Assembly (NCBI GenBank): GCA_015066395.1
Contig: SVOL01000001.1
Coordinates: forward strand, 62,001 to 126,000
DNA: 64,000 nucleotides
Reading direction: 5' to 3'
DNA from: Oscillospiraceae bacterium
Lineage (GTDB): Bacteria > Bacillota > Clostridia > Oscillospirales > Acutalibacteraceae
The notes under the pieces are model-generated. The model made no database searches. It saw only the letters and a program-made list of their open reading frames with translations, and was not told the DNA's origin. The position numbers were made by a program, and so were the translations under genes. Of this stretch, positions 16,953-27,634 are shown piece by piece (position 1 is the first letter of the stretch; every line of letters begins with the position of its first letter).

Positions 16953-18227
16953 ATGAACTTTAAAGAAAACGGTGTTTCTTATAAACACATTCCTTCAAAA
17001 AGGTTTAAGACCACGCTTTTGTCGGTCACCTTTTATGCTCCGCTTGACAAAAACGCCGCGGCTAACGCCTTGAGCGTTGCTTTGATGTCAAAGGGTACAC
17101 CCGAATATGCCGACTACTACTCCTTTAACCGCCGTCTGGCCGGTCTTTACGGCGCTTCGGTCACAAGCTCGGTCAGCAAGACCGGCGACCGACAGGAGCT
17201 CAACATCTCCCTGACCGTTAACGACGACAAGTATTCTTTGGGCGGTGAACCCACCGTTTCGGCGGCAGGCCAATTACTGCTCGATATGCTTTTCGGCTAT
17301 TATCTGAGTGGAAAATCATATCCTAAAAATGCGGTCACTCGCGAAAAACGTCTTATCAAAGAAGCAATAATGAACCGATTTAACGACAAGCGGGTCTTTG
17401 CGCGTCGCCGCTGTGAAGAGATCATGTGCGACGGTGAGGCTTACGGACTTTCTCCCAACGGCACGGTCGAAGAAGTAGAGGCTTTGACCGATTCCGACAT
17501 CCGCTCCGGTATGACAAGGTTGCTTAAAGAAGCTTTTATCTCGATCGTTACCGTCGGTGCCAAGGAGCCCACCTGCTTTATAGAAGATTTCAAAAAGCTC
17601 ATTACAACTGTTGGACGTAACTATCACGCGTTGCCCGAAGACGTCGCCAAAAAGGCCTCGGAGCTTAAAGTCACAAAAGAAAAAATGCCTGTAAAACAGG
17701 GCAAGCTCGTTATGGGTTTCCGTTCCGAAGTCGGCGAAAACCTGCCCGAGTCGGTGAAGACCTGGATAATGACCGACATTTTCGGCGGCGGACCTTACTC
17801 AAAGCTGTTCTGTAATGTCCGTGAAAAAATGAGCCTCTGCTACTACTGTGCGGCAAGAGGTGTCCGCACAAAGGGTCTTATTTTCATCGAGAGCGGCGTT
17901 GAAAAGGATAACATCGAATCGGCACGTACCGCTATTCTCGACCAGTTCCAAAACATCAAAAACGGTCAGATATCGGAATCGGAGATCAATTCCTCGAAAT
18001 TATCCCTTTCCGACGCATTCCGTTCGCTTGCCGCCGATCAAGGTTCGCTTGCGAGTTGGTATGACGCAAGAGCTTTGAGTGATAACAATTTGTCACCCGA
18101 GGATGTCGTAAATGCGGTCGAAGCCGTAAATTATGAGGATATCATCGCGGCCGCCAACACCTACTCTTTGGATACCGTTTATATTTTAAGTCCCGACGAA
18201 GAAGCTATGAAGGAGGATGCCGAATGA
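16953..18227 (+). CDS. M16 family metallopeptidase-like protein (YfmF-like)
   Basis: M16-like fold sequence; paired with M16 protein at 18224; start at MNFKENGVSY after aaaggag. Confidence 0.8.
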   Translation: MNFKENGVSYKHIPSKRFKTTLLSVTFYAPLDKNAAANALSVALMSKGTPEYADYYSFNRRLAGLYGASVTSSVSKTGDRQELNISLTVNDDKYSLGGEPTVSAAGQLLLDMLFGYYLSGKSYPKNAVTREKRLIKEAIMNRFNDKRVFARRRCEEIMCDGEAYGLSPNGTVEEVEALTDSDIRSGMTRLLKEAFISIVTVGAKEPTCFIEDFKKLITTVGRNYHALPEDVAKKASELKVTKEKMPVKQGKLVMGFRSEVGENLPESVKTWIMTDIFGGGPYSKLFCNVREKMSLCYYCAARGVRTKGLIFIESGVEKDNIESARTAILDQFQNIKNGQISESEINSSKLSLSDAFRSLAADQGSLASWYDARALSDNNLSPEDVVNAVEAVNYEDIIAAANTYSLDTVYILSPDEEAMKEDAE

Positions 18228-19501
18228 GCTTTACAAAAAAACGCATAAACTGCCCCGAAGCCGGCGAATCCTGCCTTTTAGCAACCCATTCCTCAGGGCT
18301 TAGGGTCTATATTTCAAATAAGGACACATTTGTCACCAACTACGCCGTTTTCGGCACAAAGTATGGCTCGGTCGACACCGAATTCGGATTTGACGGTCAG
18401 CCGATGTTAAAAACTCCCGAAGGCATTGCTCACTTTTTGGAGCATAAACTTTTTGAGGGTGAAGACGGCGACGCTTTTGAAAAGTACTCGAAGACCGGTG
18501 CATCCGCCAACGCCTATACCTCATTTGACCGCACCTGCTATCTTTTCAGCTGCAGTGACCGATTCTATGAAAACCTGGATATTCTGTTGTCCTTTGTCTC
18601 CTCTCCCTATTTCACCGAGCAGACAGTGCAAAAGGAACAGGGCATCATCGGGCAGGAGATAAAAATGTACGAGGATGTGCCCGATTGGAGAGTTCTTTTC
18701 AATCTCTTCCGCATAATGTATCACAATCATCCCGTCAAAATAGAGATCGCCGGCACCGTCGAATCAATAGCTGAAATTTCGGCCAAGACGCTTTATGACT
18801 GCTACAACACCTTCTATGATCCGTCAAATATGTACCTCTGCTTAGCCGGAAACTTCGATACGGATAAGGTGCTGGAAATGGTCGATGCCAAGATAAAACC
18901 AGCCGATGAGCGAAATATTGTCCGTTCTGATTTCAGCGAGCCCGAAACGATCGTCGAAAGCCGCTGTGAACTCAAGATGGCTGTTTCAATGCCACTTTTT
19001 GTGATGGGTATAAAGGATAAGCCCGCCGATTCCGAACATCTGCCTATTAAAAAGGCTACCGCCGAACTGTTTTTAGAGATTCTTGCCGGTAAGATCTCAC
19101 CGCTCTACAACTCTCTGCTCGAACAGGGTCTCATCAACAACCGCTTCGGTACCGAGCACTTCTACGGCAACTCCTACGCCGCGATCCTTTTTGACGGCGA
19201 GTCAAAGGATCCCGACGCTGTCAAAGAAGCAATCGTTTCGGAAATCAAAAAAATCGCCGAAAACGGTGCCGATCCGTCCCTTTTCGATGATGCAAAACGC
19301 AAGCTTTACGGTCATTCCATTCGCGGATATAACGATGCGGAAGAGGCTGTAGGCGAGTTCATCGACTGCTATATCGACGGCACTGAGCCGTACGCCGACC
19401 TTTTGGCACTGAAGAAGATCACGGTCGACGATGTGACCGCTTTTGCAAGATCATTAAAACCCCAAAATGTTGCTCTCTCGGTCATTTCCCCGCAAATGTG
19501 A
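18224..19501 (+). CDS. M16 family zinc metallopeptidase (YfmH-like)
   Basis: GIAHFLEHKLFEGEDGDAFEKYSKTGASANAYTSFDRTCYLF (HxxEH zinc motif). Confidence 0.9.
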   Translation: MSFTKKRINCPEAGESCLLATHSSGLRVYISNKDTFVTNYAVFGTKYGSVDTEFGFDGQPMLKTPEGIAHFLEHKLFEGEDGDAFEKYSKTGASANAYTSFDRTCYLFSCSDRFYENLDILLSFVSSPYFTEQTVQKEQGIIGQEIKMYEDVPDWRVLFNLFRIMYHNHPVKIEIAGTVESIAEISAKTLYDCYNTFYDPSNMYLCLAGNFDTDKVLEMVDAKIKPADERNIVRSDFSEPETIVESRCELKMAVSMPLFVMGIKDKPADSEHLPIKKATAELFLEILAGKISPLYNSLLEQGLINNRFGTEHFYGNSYAAILFDGESKDPDAVKEAIVSEIKKIAENGADPSLFDDAKRKLYGHSIRGYNDAEEAVGEFIDCYIDGTEPYADLLALKKITVDDVTAFARSLKPQNVALSVISPQM

Positions 19502-19604
19502 AAAATCTTAAAATTTTTAAAAAAGTTCTTTAATATTAGACGCTTTTAGTATATAATGTTTTTGTACTAAAAGCGTTTATTTTTTCCAGAAAGGAAGTTT
19601 TCCT

Positions 19605-20609
19605 ATGTTGACCGCCGCATATAACGTCACTTTTATGGGGCTTAAGTTTAAACTTGACCCCGTTGCCTTTACAATTCCCATTGGCAAAGGCTGGGACATT
19701 TACTGGTACGGTATCCTTATAGCTTTAGGCTTCTTGCTGGCCATCATCTACGGTTTCAGCAGAGCAAAAAAATATGATGTCGATCCCGACCGACTTACCG
19801 ATATCGTGTTGGTTACGACACCGTTGGCGATACTTTGTGCCAGACTTTACTACATCATTTTCTATAAGGGCGATTTAAGGATCAAAACCGTCTGGGATTT
19901 TATCGGTATCGGATCGACCTCGGGTGTTGCAGGTCTTGCTATATATGGCGGTGTTATCGGTGCCGCGGTTATAGGACTCATTATGTGCAAACTCCGCAAA
20001 GTCAACGTTCTTGATGCTTTCGATCTTGCCGCCTGCGGCTTTCTTATCGCACAAAGCATCGGTCGCTGGGGTAACTTCTTTAATCAGGAAGCCTTCGGCA
20101 CCGCTACGGGCAGTTCCTGGTTTGGTATGACGAGCGAGCCTATTGCCCAGGAATTGGGATACGGTGTTTTGGCTCACCCTTGTTTCCTTTATGAGTCACT
20201 TTGGTGCCTTTTAGGCTTTATCCTGCTCCACGTCATCGGAAACCACCGCGAATTCAAGGGTCAGTTGGCTCTGACCTACGGCGTGTGGTACGGCTTCGGT
20301 CGAATGATAATCGAAGGCTTCCGCACCGACAGTTTGGGTCATTTCTTGCGAGTTTCTCAGTGGCTCTCGGCCGCTTTGATGATCGCCTGCGCGACCGTTC
20401 TCGTTATTATGTTCCGCCGACTCCGTCAGGCAAAGGTCGATGCAACCTACACCGATATGTTCAGCGAGGTGCAGACCTTTACGGTCACAACCATTTCGAA
20501 TGATAACAATGAGACAGACGGCGAAGAAGTTGCAAACTATCGGTCCGAAGAAACGGAAGAACCCGAAATCATCGAAGAAACAAACGAACAAGGCACTGAA
20601 AACGACTAA
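19605..20609 (+). CDS. lgt: Prolipoprotein diacylglyceryl transferase
   Basis: WYGILIALGFLLAI, IGRWGNFFNQEAFG, RPxFLYES-like HPCFLYESLW. Confidence 0.95.
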   Translation: MLTAAYNVTFMGLKFKLDPVAFTIPIGKGWDIYWYGILIALGFLLAIIYGFSRAKKYDVDPDRLTDIVLVTTPLAILCARLYYIIFYKGDLRIKTVWDFIGIGSTSGVAGLAIYGGVIGAAVIGLIMCKLRKVNVLDAFDLAACGFLIAQSIGRWGNFFNQEAFGTATGSSWFGMTSEPIAQELGYGVLAHPCFLYESLWCLLGFILLHVIGNHREFKGQLALTYGVWYGFGRMIIEGFRTDSLGHFLRVSQWLSAALMIACATVLVIMFRRLRQAKVDATYTDMFSEVQTFTVTTISNDNNETDGEEVANYRSEETEEPEIIEETNEQGTEND

Positions 20610-20624
20610 ATCGAGGTAATATAA

Positions 20625-21473
20625 ATGGCAAAACTTATTAACGGAAAAGAAATTTCAGCGGCAGTAAAACAGCGTATCGCAAGGGAAGTTTCAGAAATAA
20701 AGCAAAAAGGCGTGACTCCCGGGCTTGCCGTCATAATCGTCGGCAACGACCCTGCTTCCGAGGTCTATGTAGGCTCTAAGGAGAGAACCTGCAAAGAGCT
20801 TGGAATGTACTCCGAAAAATACGCTTTGCCTGCCGATACGTCAGAAGACGAACTGTTGGCACTCATAGACCGATTGAATAACGACGATAAGATACACGGC
20901 ATTCTCTGCCAGTTGCCGCTGCCAAAACATTTGGACGAAAAGGCGGTCATTAACGCCATCGACCCCCGAAAGGATGTCGATGCGTTCCATCCGCAGAACG
21001 TCGGTCACATTATGATCGGTGACTATGATTTTCTTCCCTGCACTCCTGCAGGAATTATGGAAATGCTCCGATATGAGAATATCGAGACCTCGGGCAAGCA
21101 CTGTGTAGTCATCGGCCGTTCGAACATTGTCGGCAAGCCTATGGCAATGCTGATGCTTCACGCCAACTCAACTGTCACTATTTGTCACTCCAAAACGGAG
21201 AATTTGAAAGAGATCTGCCGCGAGGCTGATATTCTTATAGCCGCCGTCGGCAGAGCAAGATTTGTCACCGCCGATATGGTAAAAAAAGGTGCCGTTGTCA
21301 TTGATGTCGGCATGAACCGACCGGCTGACGGCAAGCTTTGCGGTGACGTCGATTTCGAGAATGTCGAGCCTCTTTGTTCTGCGATCACGCCCGTTCCAGG
21401 CGGTGTCGGACCTATGACCATCGCCACTTTGATGCAAAACACTCTGACTGCCGCAAAAGCGACTTTGAGATAA
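20625..21473 (+). CDS. folD: Bifunctional methylenetetrahydrofolate dehydrogenase/cyclohydrolase
   Basis: VGNDPASEVYVGSKERTCKELG, GILCQLPLPKHLDE, GRSNIVGKPMAMLML, PVPGGVGPMTIATLMQNT. Confidence 0.97.
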   Translation: MAKLINGKEISAAVKQRIAREVSEIKQKGVTPGLAVIIVGNDPASEVYVGSKERTCKELGMYSEKYALPADTSEDELLALIDRLNNDDKIHGILCQLPLPKHLDEKAVINAIDPRKDVDAFHPQNVGHIMIGDYDFLPCTPAGIMEMLRYENIETSGKHCVVIGRSNIVGKPMAMLMLHANSTVTICHSKTENLKEICREADILIAAVGRARFVTADMVKKGAVVIDVGMNRPADGKLCGDVDFENVEPLCSAITPVPGGVGPMTIATLMQNTLTAAKATLR

Positions 21474-21506
21474 ACTAAAATCCACTTTTTGAAAGGAGGA
21501 GTATCC

Positions 21507-22178
21507 GTGAAAAGACCGGTTGCAGCACTTGTTTTTATAATAACCTTGCTTTCTGTTTTCACCTTTTCGGTGTCGGCCGCAAAGTATGAGATCGGCAATA
21601 TCACCTTCACGGCAAATGACGAATTCACCGTTCACACAGCAGACGACCTGCTCTCCTCCTCTAATGTCAATGGGTTATTGTTCGTTGGGTTGACAGCCGA
21701 CGGCAACCATCAGATCCAATGTCGGCAGACCGTTACCGAGTTTTCGAAACAGCTCGTATCCTTTGCCGGAATGGACGCTGAGATAGTGGCTCCCATCGGT
21801 CAGCAGATCTTCCCTAACGGCTTTGAAACGACGGTCATCAACTCTCTTATTTATTTAAAGAACACGACCGCCGACGACAAGGGTTACACCTCGGTTTATG
21901 TCACTGTCAACGACGGCAAGCTGTACACCTTTACCTATTTCGGCTCGGACGCCACCAAGATGGGTGAATTTATGACGACAGTGAAATTCCCGCTAAAATC
22001 GGGCGGAACCGGAGTCAACGTTTATCTCATCGTGCTGATCGCGATCTTCATTCTGGCCGACGTTGTGCTGATAGGTTTCCTTGGCTACTCCTTCTTTAAG
22101 GACTACCGCCAGAGAAAAATGGAAAAAAGCGAAAATGTCGTCGACCAGTATATCAAAATAAAGAGAAGAAAGTTTTAA
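21507..22178 (+). CDS. Secreted/membrane-anchored protein of unknown function
   Basis: GTG start after aaaggagga; signal peptide RPVAALVFIITLLSVFTFSVSA and C-terminal TM VYLIVLIAIFILADVVLIGFLGYSFF. Confidence 0.7.
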   Translation: MKRPVAALVFIITLLSVFTFSVSAAKYEIGNITFTANDEFTVHTADDLLSSSNVNGLLFVGLTADGNHQIQCRQTVTEFSKQLVSFAGMDAEIVAPIGQQIFPNGFETTVINSLIYLKNTTADDKGYTSVYVTVNDGKLYTFTYFGSDATKMGEFMTTVKFPLKSGGTGVNVYLIVLIAIFILADVVLIGFLGYSFFKDYRQRKMEKSENVVDQYIKIKRRKF

Positions 22179-22179
22179 A

Positions 22180-22215
22180 ATAAAAAAAAGAGAGGTTGAA
22201 CCTCTCTTTTTTATT
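22180..22215. terminator. Bidirectional terminator between convergent genes
   Basis: aaaaaaaagagaggttgaacctctcttttttatttt. Confidence 0.85.
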
Positions 22216-23446
22216 TTCTCAACCTCGTCCTGCCTAAAGTCGAGGGTGATTGCTCGCGGAACGCCTTGAAATCGTCCATCAACGAGGCACGGACCACGGC
22301 TCCGCCGCCGTGTTTTTCGCGGATCTTATCAACGCTTCGCTCCAGCGTGTCGTGCTTTAAAATGCTAAGCCTATCCTCGAAAAGCGACAACTGAAACTGC
22401 GGCTCATATGGCTCCAATTTTTGCACTCTGACGCCAACCGACCGCAACGGTATTTGAAAGTCATAATTTTGCTTTAACAATTCAGTCGCCTCTTTGGCGA
22501 TCATATCAGCCGACTGCACCGAGGTGTCAAGCGAGGTCAAAAAACTGTGGGTCTCTAAGTTTCGATCCCTGATAGACACCTGTATTGAAAACCCTTGCAG
22601 GTTTTGACGTCTTAACTCCGCGGCAACATCCTCGCTGAGTCTTAAAAGTATCTTGTGCGTGCTTGCCGCATCTTCGAGGTCGCTGGGACACGTGACCGAA
22701 CGACCGACCGACTTTGGAATTTCCACGTAATCGCAACGGGTGACCGGTGAATTTTCATTACCGTTGGCAAACGCGTGCAGCATTTCGCCGTTTTTCCCGA
22801 GCCTGAGTTTCAGACTGTCAACATCAGCATTGGCAAGATCGCCGACAGTGAAAATCCCTAAATCATTAAGTCTTCGCGCCGTCGACCGACCGATACCAAG
22901 CAAGCAGCCGACCTCCATCGGCCATACGATTTCTCTGAACCGATCGTACGGGATCTCGCTCACGGCATCGGGCTTTTTAAGGTCAGAGCCTAATTTTGCG
23001 AAAATTTTATTAAAGCTGACGCCAACCGAAATGGTAAGACCCAGTTCAGCCTTGACCTCGCTTCGTATCTTCTCAGCGATCTCAAGCCCTGTGCCGAAAA
23101 GCCGCCGACTGCCCGTGACATCAAGCCAGCATTCATCAATTCCGAACGGCTCGATAAGGTCGGTGTAACGCTCATATATCTTGCGGGTCAACTCCGAGTA
23201 ACGGTTGTAACTCTTAAAATTCGGCGGGACTATGATAAGATTTGCACACTTTTGCTTTGCCTGCCATATAGGTTCGCCGGTAGAAACTCCGAACTTTTTA
23301 GCAGCCTCGTTTTTGGCTAAAATTATACCGTGCCGTTCCTCGACACTGCCGCCTACCGCAACCACCTTATCGCGAAGCTCCGGGTTTTCCTTTATAGCCA
23401 CCGAACAGTAAAAATTGTTAAGATCACAGTGGAGTATCGTCCGCAT
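22211..23446 (-). CDS. dinB: DNA polymerase IV (Y-family)
   Basis: ILHCDLNNFYCSVAIKENPELRDKVVAVGG, GIDECWLDVTGS, ISVGVSFNKIFAKLGSDLKKPD. Confidence 0.93.
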   Translation of the reverse strand: MRTILHCDLNNFYCSVAIKENPELRDKVVAVGGSVEERHGIILAKNEAAKKFGVSTGEPIWQAKQKCANLIIVPPNFKSYNRYSELTRKIYERYTDLIEPFGIDECWLDVTGSRRLFGTGLEIAEKIRSEVKAELGLTISVGVSFNKIFAKLGSDLKKPDAVSEIPYDRFREIVWPMEVGCLLGIGRSTARRLNDLGIFTVGDLANADVDSLKLRLGKNGEMLHAFANGNENSPVTRCDYVEIPKSVGRSVTCPSDLEDAASTHKILLRLSEDVAAELRRQNLQGFSIQVSIRDRNLETHSFLTSLDTSVQSADMIAKEATELLKQNYDFQIPLRSVGVRVQKLEPYEPQFQLSLFEDRLSILKHDTLERSVDKIREKHGGGAVVRASLMDDFKAFREQSPSTLGRTRLRK

Positions 23447-23565
23447 TTTTTCACCGCCTTGCCCTCTTTTAATTAGATTATAACCCAAAACGGAGAATTT
23501 GTAAAGAACATTTGTTCAGAAATTTTCGGTAAATTTGCCCTCTGTTGTTCACAGAGGGCTTGCTT

Positions 23566-25860
23566 TTATGGCACGCGACTGCCGTGACAGGTAAGGTAAA
23601 TTATCTGTCTTTCCTCAGCCAGTTTCTTCAACAAATCGAGAGCGTTTTCTAACTTCTGCTCATCAAGATTTACAAACGGATCGTCCAGCACAACCGGCGG
23701 TTTCACATCCTTATAGAGTGCATCGCAAAGTGCAAAACGCGTCGCTATATCCAACAAATTTTTATAGCCGGTGCTGAAGTAATCCTTCTCATAACTCTTA
23801 CCGTAGCGTTCGATATTCAAGTTGAAATCAGAGTCCAAGAGGAACTTGCCGACATCCTCGCCCAATATGATATTCGCATACTTTTCGAACCCTTCCGACA
23901 AAGGTGTACGGTATCTTGACGAAAGACCGATCTTGGCTGATTCCAAAAACTCCATCGTCTTTTCTATCACAAAAAGTTCGCTTTCCTTCTCGGACAACTG
24001 ATCCTTAAAGGAAGCCAGATCGTTTTCGAGTTCGGGAACCGAGTCGGCCAAAGGCAACAGCGAATTTATGCGGCTCTTGAGTTCCAGAACCGTTTTTCTT
24101 GAATCATCAACGGTGAGTTTTAACTCGTTTTCCTGAAGCTTCAGTTGTTCGCGGTCGAGTGCAGTCTCAATCACCGCGGAATCGACCTCAGGCAACTCTT
24201 CAAGACGCTTTTCGGCCGTTTCCAACGACTGCTTGGCTCTAAGCCACGCCTGCTTTGAATCACGCATTTTTAAAAACAGAGAATTGTAATCACCGTTCTG
24301 TGCCGAAATCTTGAAAACAGCCAGCGTTTTATCCAATTCGGCTTTGAGTTCCCCGATTTTTAATGATAATTCGGAGCATTTTGCATCCCACTCCGAGACC
24401 TTGACCTTCAAATTGCAATAGTTATCCCACATTGCACCCAAACGGTAGGCCTGCTCCGAAAAAGAACCTTCCAGTTCAAAATTGCCGAAAAAGGCTTCCA
24501 GCGAGGCGTTTATAGAATCAACCTCGCGTTTCAGAGTCTCGTACTCATCTCTTTGTTCGGCAACATCAGTTTTGGGTGCGTTGCGATCGATCATATTCTT
24601 AAGATACAAGAACGCCGCGACGCCAAACAGGACCACGCCCAAAACCAACAGCACAATGGCTACGGTGACCTTAACAAAGAGCATCGCACAACCGCCGATG
24701 CTGAGCACAGCCGCCAAAATTCCGATCGGCTTGACGGGTGCTTTTTTTGCGGTATCATTTTCGGCAGCAACCGATTTCAATAATTCGGCTTTTGCATCAC
24801 ATTTAGCTTTAAGTGCCGAGACTTCAGCCGCTTTCTTTTGCATATTTTCGATAACCGAAGCGTTCAGATCCCGTCCGTCGAAAATTGCTTTCAAACCGTC
24901 AAATTCCTGCGATGCACTCGTGTCATTTTTAAGTATTTTATACTCGCTTTCGAGCGACTTTAATTCCTCTGCCGTTTTAAAGGCACCGACCAGTTGAGCT
25001 TCCTCGGGCAAACCGCACGGAAACTCTCGGTCTACAGACGCAATTTCGGACTTTAGCTCTTCCGATTCTGCCAAAAGTTCATCACGGCGTTTTTTATCGG
25101 CAACAGCTGCGGCCAATTCGGCGGCCTTCTGTAACTGTTCTCCGACCGTTTTAAGCCGTGCCTCTCCGATCTCAACCTCGGACTCTGCCGATTTAAGCCT
25201 TTTTGATAACTCGGCAATGTTTTCAACCGCGACCCTTGCATCATTAAGACGGCGTTCGGCCTCGGTGATCTTCGACTCGAGCTCGGGCACGAAGCCCTTG
25301 CCCCTTTGATTCGAATAATCATTCTTCCGCTTTTTAAGCACAGCCATGGCCTTGTCAAAATTCGACACATCGTCGCTATTTTCAACCAGATTCATCAGCT
25401 TGGCAGTGATGCTCACATTAACTGCGGTCTCACTTTCCAGCTGTGGGAAAAATATGCTCCTCTTAAAGCCCTCAGCGTCGATTCCAAACACCTCAACACC
25501 GATGTTTTCGGTGTAATCACGGCTTTCCGCTCCAAGACCGAGATCAAACAAACGGAACGTATCGGAATTGGCCTTAACACCGAAAAACCGTTCGATCCTA
25601 TACTGTTTGCCGTCGATCTCAACGTCCAGCCAACCACCGAAATTACCGCCCTGCCAAGGAGTTCTGAGCTTCCTCTCATTCTCCTCGACCTTGCGTTTTG
25701 TGGTCTGCGGCAATCCGTAAAACATCGCCATTATAAAGGAGCAGAGGGTGGATTTGCCGAAACCGTTTTCCTCGTTTATAACGGTAAGTGTGTCGCTGAA
25801 ATCGAACCCATATTGCGAGAGTGTTCCGTAGTTTTCAACATAGCATTTAAGCAGTTTCAC
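23566..25860 (-). CDS. YhaN-like/SbcC-like AAA ATPase with coiled coil and a central hydrophobic hairpin
   Basis: GFGKSTLCSFIMAMFYG Walker A; VVLDDPFVNLDEQKLENALDLL Walker B region; central PIGILAAVLSIGGCAMLFVKVTVAIVLLVLGVVLFGVAAFLYL. Confidence 0.85.
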   Translation of the reverse strand: MKLLKCYVENYGTLSQYGFDFSDTLTVINEENGFGKSTLCSFIMAMFYGLPQTTKRKVEENERKLRTPWQGGNFGGWLDVEIDGKQYRIERFFGVKANSDTFRLFDLGLGAESRDYTENIGVEVFGIDAEGFKRSIFFPQLESETAVNVSITAKLMNLVENSDDVSNFDKAMAVLKKRKNDYSNQRGKGFVPELESKITEAERRLNDARVAVENIAELSKRLKSAESEVEIGEARLKTVGEQLQKAAELAAAVADKKRRDELLAESEELKSEIASVDREFPCGLPEEAQLVGAFKTAEELKSLESEYKILKNDTSASQEFDGLKAIFDGRDLNASVIENMQKKAAEVSALKAKCDAKAELLKSVAAENDTAKKAPVKPIGILAAVLSIGGCAMLFVKVTVAIVLLVLGVVLFGVAAFLYLKNMIDRNAPKTDVAEQRDEYETLKREVDSINASLEAFFGNFELEGSFSEQAYRLGAMWDNYCNLKVKVSEWDAKCSELSLKIGELKAELDKTLAVFKISAQNGDYNSLFLKMRDSKQAWLRAKQSLETAEKRLEELPEVDSAVIETALDREQLKLQENELKLTVDDSRKTVLELKSRINSLLPLADSVPELENDLASFKDQLSEKESELFVIEKTMEFLESAKIGLSSRYRTPLSEGFEKYANIILGEDVGKFLLDSDFNLNIERYGKSYEKDYFSTGYKNLLDIATRFALCDALYKDVKPPVVLDDPFVNLDEQKLENALDLLKKLAEERQIIYLTCHGSRVP

Positions 25861-25862
25861 GG

Positions 25863-26927
25863 TCACACCTCCATTCCGATAAGTGCCGACAGACCGCACT
25901 CCAATATGCGGTCGATCTGCTCGGGATCCAATCCCGACTCCATGGCTACGCGAATGAACTCGCCTTTTAAGGAGACATCGTTTTTATAGACCTCGGGATT
26001 TATTTCAAGCCCCGTTTTATCCTTCACTTTGGCAAAATAAAACCTGCTGTTTAGTTCCTTTGCGAAATACAAAAGATCCTTTCTGGCACCTGCAGGCACC
26101 TTGCCCACCAAGTTCACCTTTACCATCGCAGTCTCAGGTATCGCGGCTGTTGAACAGTCGATCCTCTCCAATATCTCCGAAAAATCGGATAAACCGCTTA
26201 TGTCGCAATCAATTACTTCTATCTGCCGGCCGTTGGTCGGTACAAATGCGTGATTTATACCGTTTTGGTCGGTTTCGAGCATTACAAAACCCTTTTGACC
26301 GTACTCATCAAAACCGCGACCCTCAAGGCAACCGCAGTAACACCATTTACCTCTTTTGTCAAGTTTTCCCTCTTTAAAAGTGTGTTCGTGACCGAGAGCT
26401 AAATAGTCAATGTTTTTATTGGCAAGCTCACCGAGATGGATAAGATCCTCACCCATCGACTTTGACACCTGTCCGTGCATTGTGACTATATTGAGCACAT
26501 CGCTTTCGAGACAGAGCGAGCCGTAAATATTGCGACAGTTATCGTCGGTCAAGGTCGCACCGCTGATAACCACGTTACCATAGCGAAAAGATGTCCATTC
26601 CTCATCGAAAAACTTAAGGTTAAAGGGTATCTCCTGCTCTGCCAGCGTTCTTCCTGCATCGTGATTGCCGCAAAGATAAAGAAAATCGACGCCCTTGGCC
26701 TTTGCGATCTCACCTATCACCGCATCACGGGTCACGGGTGAGCAGGTGTTAGTGTCGAACAAGTCACCCGCAATGATAACGGCAGTGACTTCTTGCTCGG
26801 CAGCAAAACGGCAGAGTTCCAAAAAGGTCTGCAGTATCTCTCGCTTACGCTCTCTCGATTTCGACGTAGGCAGATTAGCCTCGATCTTCGAGTCCAGGTG
26901 TATATCCGCGCAGTGGATGAATTTCAT
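25863..26927 (-). CDS. Metallophosphoesterase/DNA repair exonuclease (YhaO/SbcD-like)
   Basis: KFIHCADIHLDS, IIAGDLFD, LCGNHDAG, HGQVSKSM, ALGHEH. Confidence 0.9.
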   Translation of the reverse strand: MKFIHCADIHLDSKIEANLPTSKSRERKREILQTFLELCRFAAEQEVTAVIIAGDLFDTNTCSPVTRDAVIGEIAKAKGVDFLYLCGNHDAGRTLAEQEIPFNLKFFDEEWTSFRYGNVVISGATLTDDNCRNIYGSLCLESDVLNIVTMHGQVSKSMGEDLIHLGELANKNIDYLALGHEHTFKEGKLDKRGKWCYCGCLEGRGFDEYGQKGFVMLETDQNGINHAFVPTNGRQIEVIDCDISGLSDFSEILERIDCSTAAIPETAMVKVNLVGKVPAGARKDLLYFAKELNSRFYFAKVKDKTGLEINPEVYKNDVSLKGEFIRVAMESGLDPEQIDRILECGLSALIGMEV

Positions 26928-27595
26928 CTTTTTTGTTCCTTTCGGGATTTATAATCCAGTTTCTTATCGCAAATTTCATTAAAACAGCACTTGTCGCACA
27001 TAGCCTTTCTGGCGGTGCAGACCGCTCTTCCGTGAAGCACGGCGCGGTGGCAAAACCCGTTCGACTTATCAGACGGTAAAATCTCCCGCATCTCGCGTTC
27101 AACCTTTAAAGGATCGGTTGTTTTAACAAAACCCATTCGATTGCAAAGTCTTATAAAATGAGTATCGGCAACCACGGCCGGCTTGTTGTAAATATCACCG
27201 CAGACTAAATTCGCGGTTTTTCGACCGATTCCGGGCAGTTTTGTAAGTTCCTCGATAGTATCGGGAACCTGTCCGCCGTACTGCTCGCAAAGCATTTTGG
27301 CACAAGCGACGATATCTCTGGCCTTGGTCTTATACAGTCCGCAGGTTTTGATAAGCCCCTCAACCTCTGCTATATCGGCATTACTTAAGCTCACGGCATC
27401 AGGAAAACGCTTAAAAAGAGCCGGCGTCACCATATTGACACGAGCGTCCGTGCATTGAGCCGACAGTCTGGTGGCTATAAGTAACTGAAACGCGTCACCC
27501 GGTTTATACTCGAGCGAGCAGACCGCACCTTGATATTCTTTTTCAAAAATTTCGGCGGCCAGAGCGCCTATTCTTTTTTTATCACTTTTTTTCAT
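26924..27595 (-). CDS. nth: Endonuclease III
   Basis: LLIATRLSAQCTDARVN, LPGIGRKTANLVCGD, VADTHFIRLCNRMG, C-terminal CTARKAMCDKCCFNEIC Fe-S. Confidence 0.96.
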   Translation of the reverse strand: MKKSDKKRIGALAAEIFEKEYQGAVCSLEYKPGDAFQLLIATRLSAQCTDARVNMVTPALFKRFPDAVSLSNADIAEVEGLIKTCGLYKTKARDIVACAKMLCEQYGGQVPDTIEELTKLPGIGRKTANLVCGDIYNKPAVVADTHFIRLCNRMGFVKTTDPLKVEREMREILPSDKSNGFCHRAVLHGRAVCTARKAMCDKCCFNEICDKKLDYKSRKEQKR

Positions 27596-27634
27596 AACGA
27601 TACCTTTGTTTAATTTTCTATATTATAACAAAAT

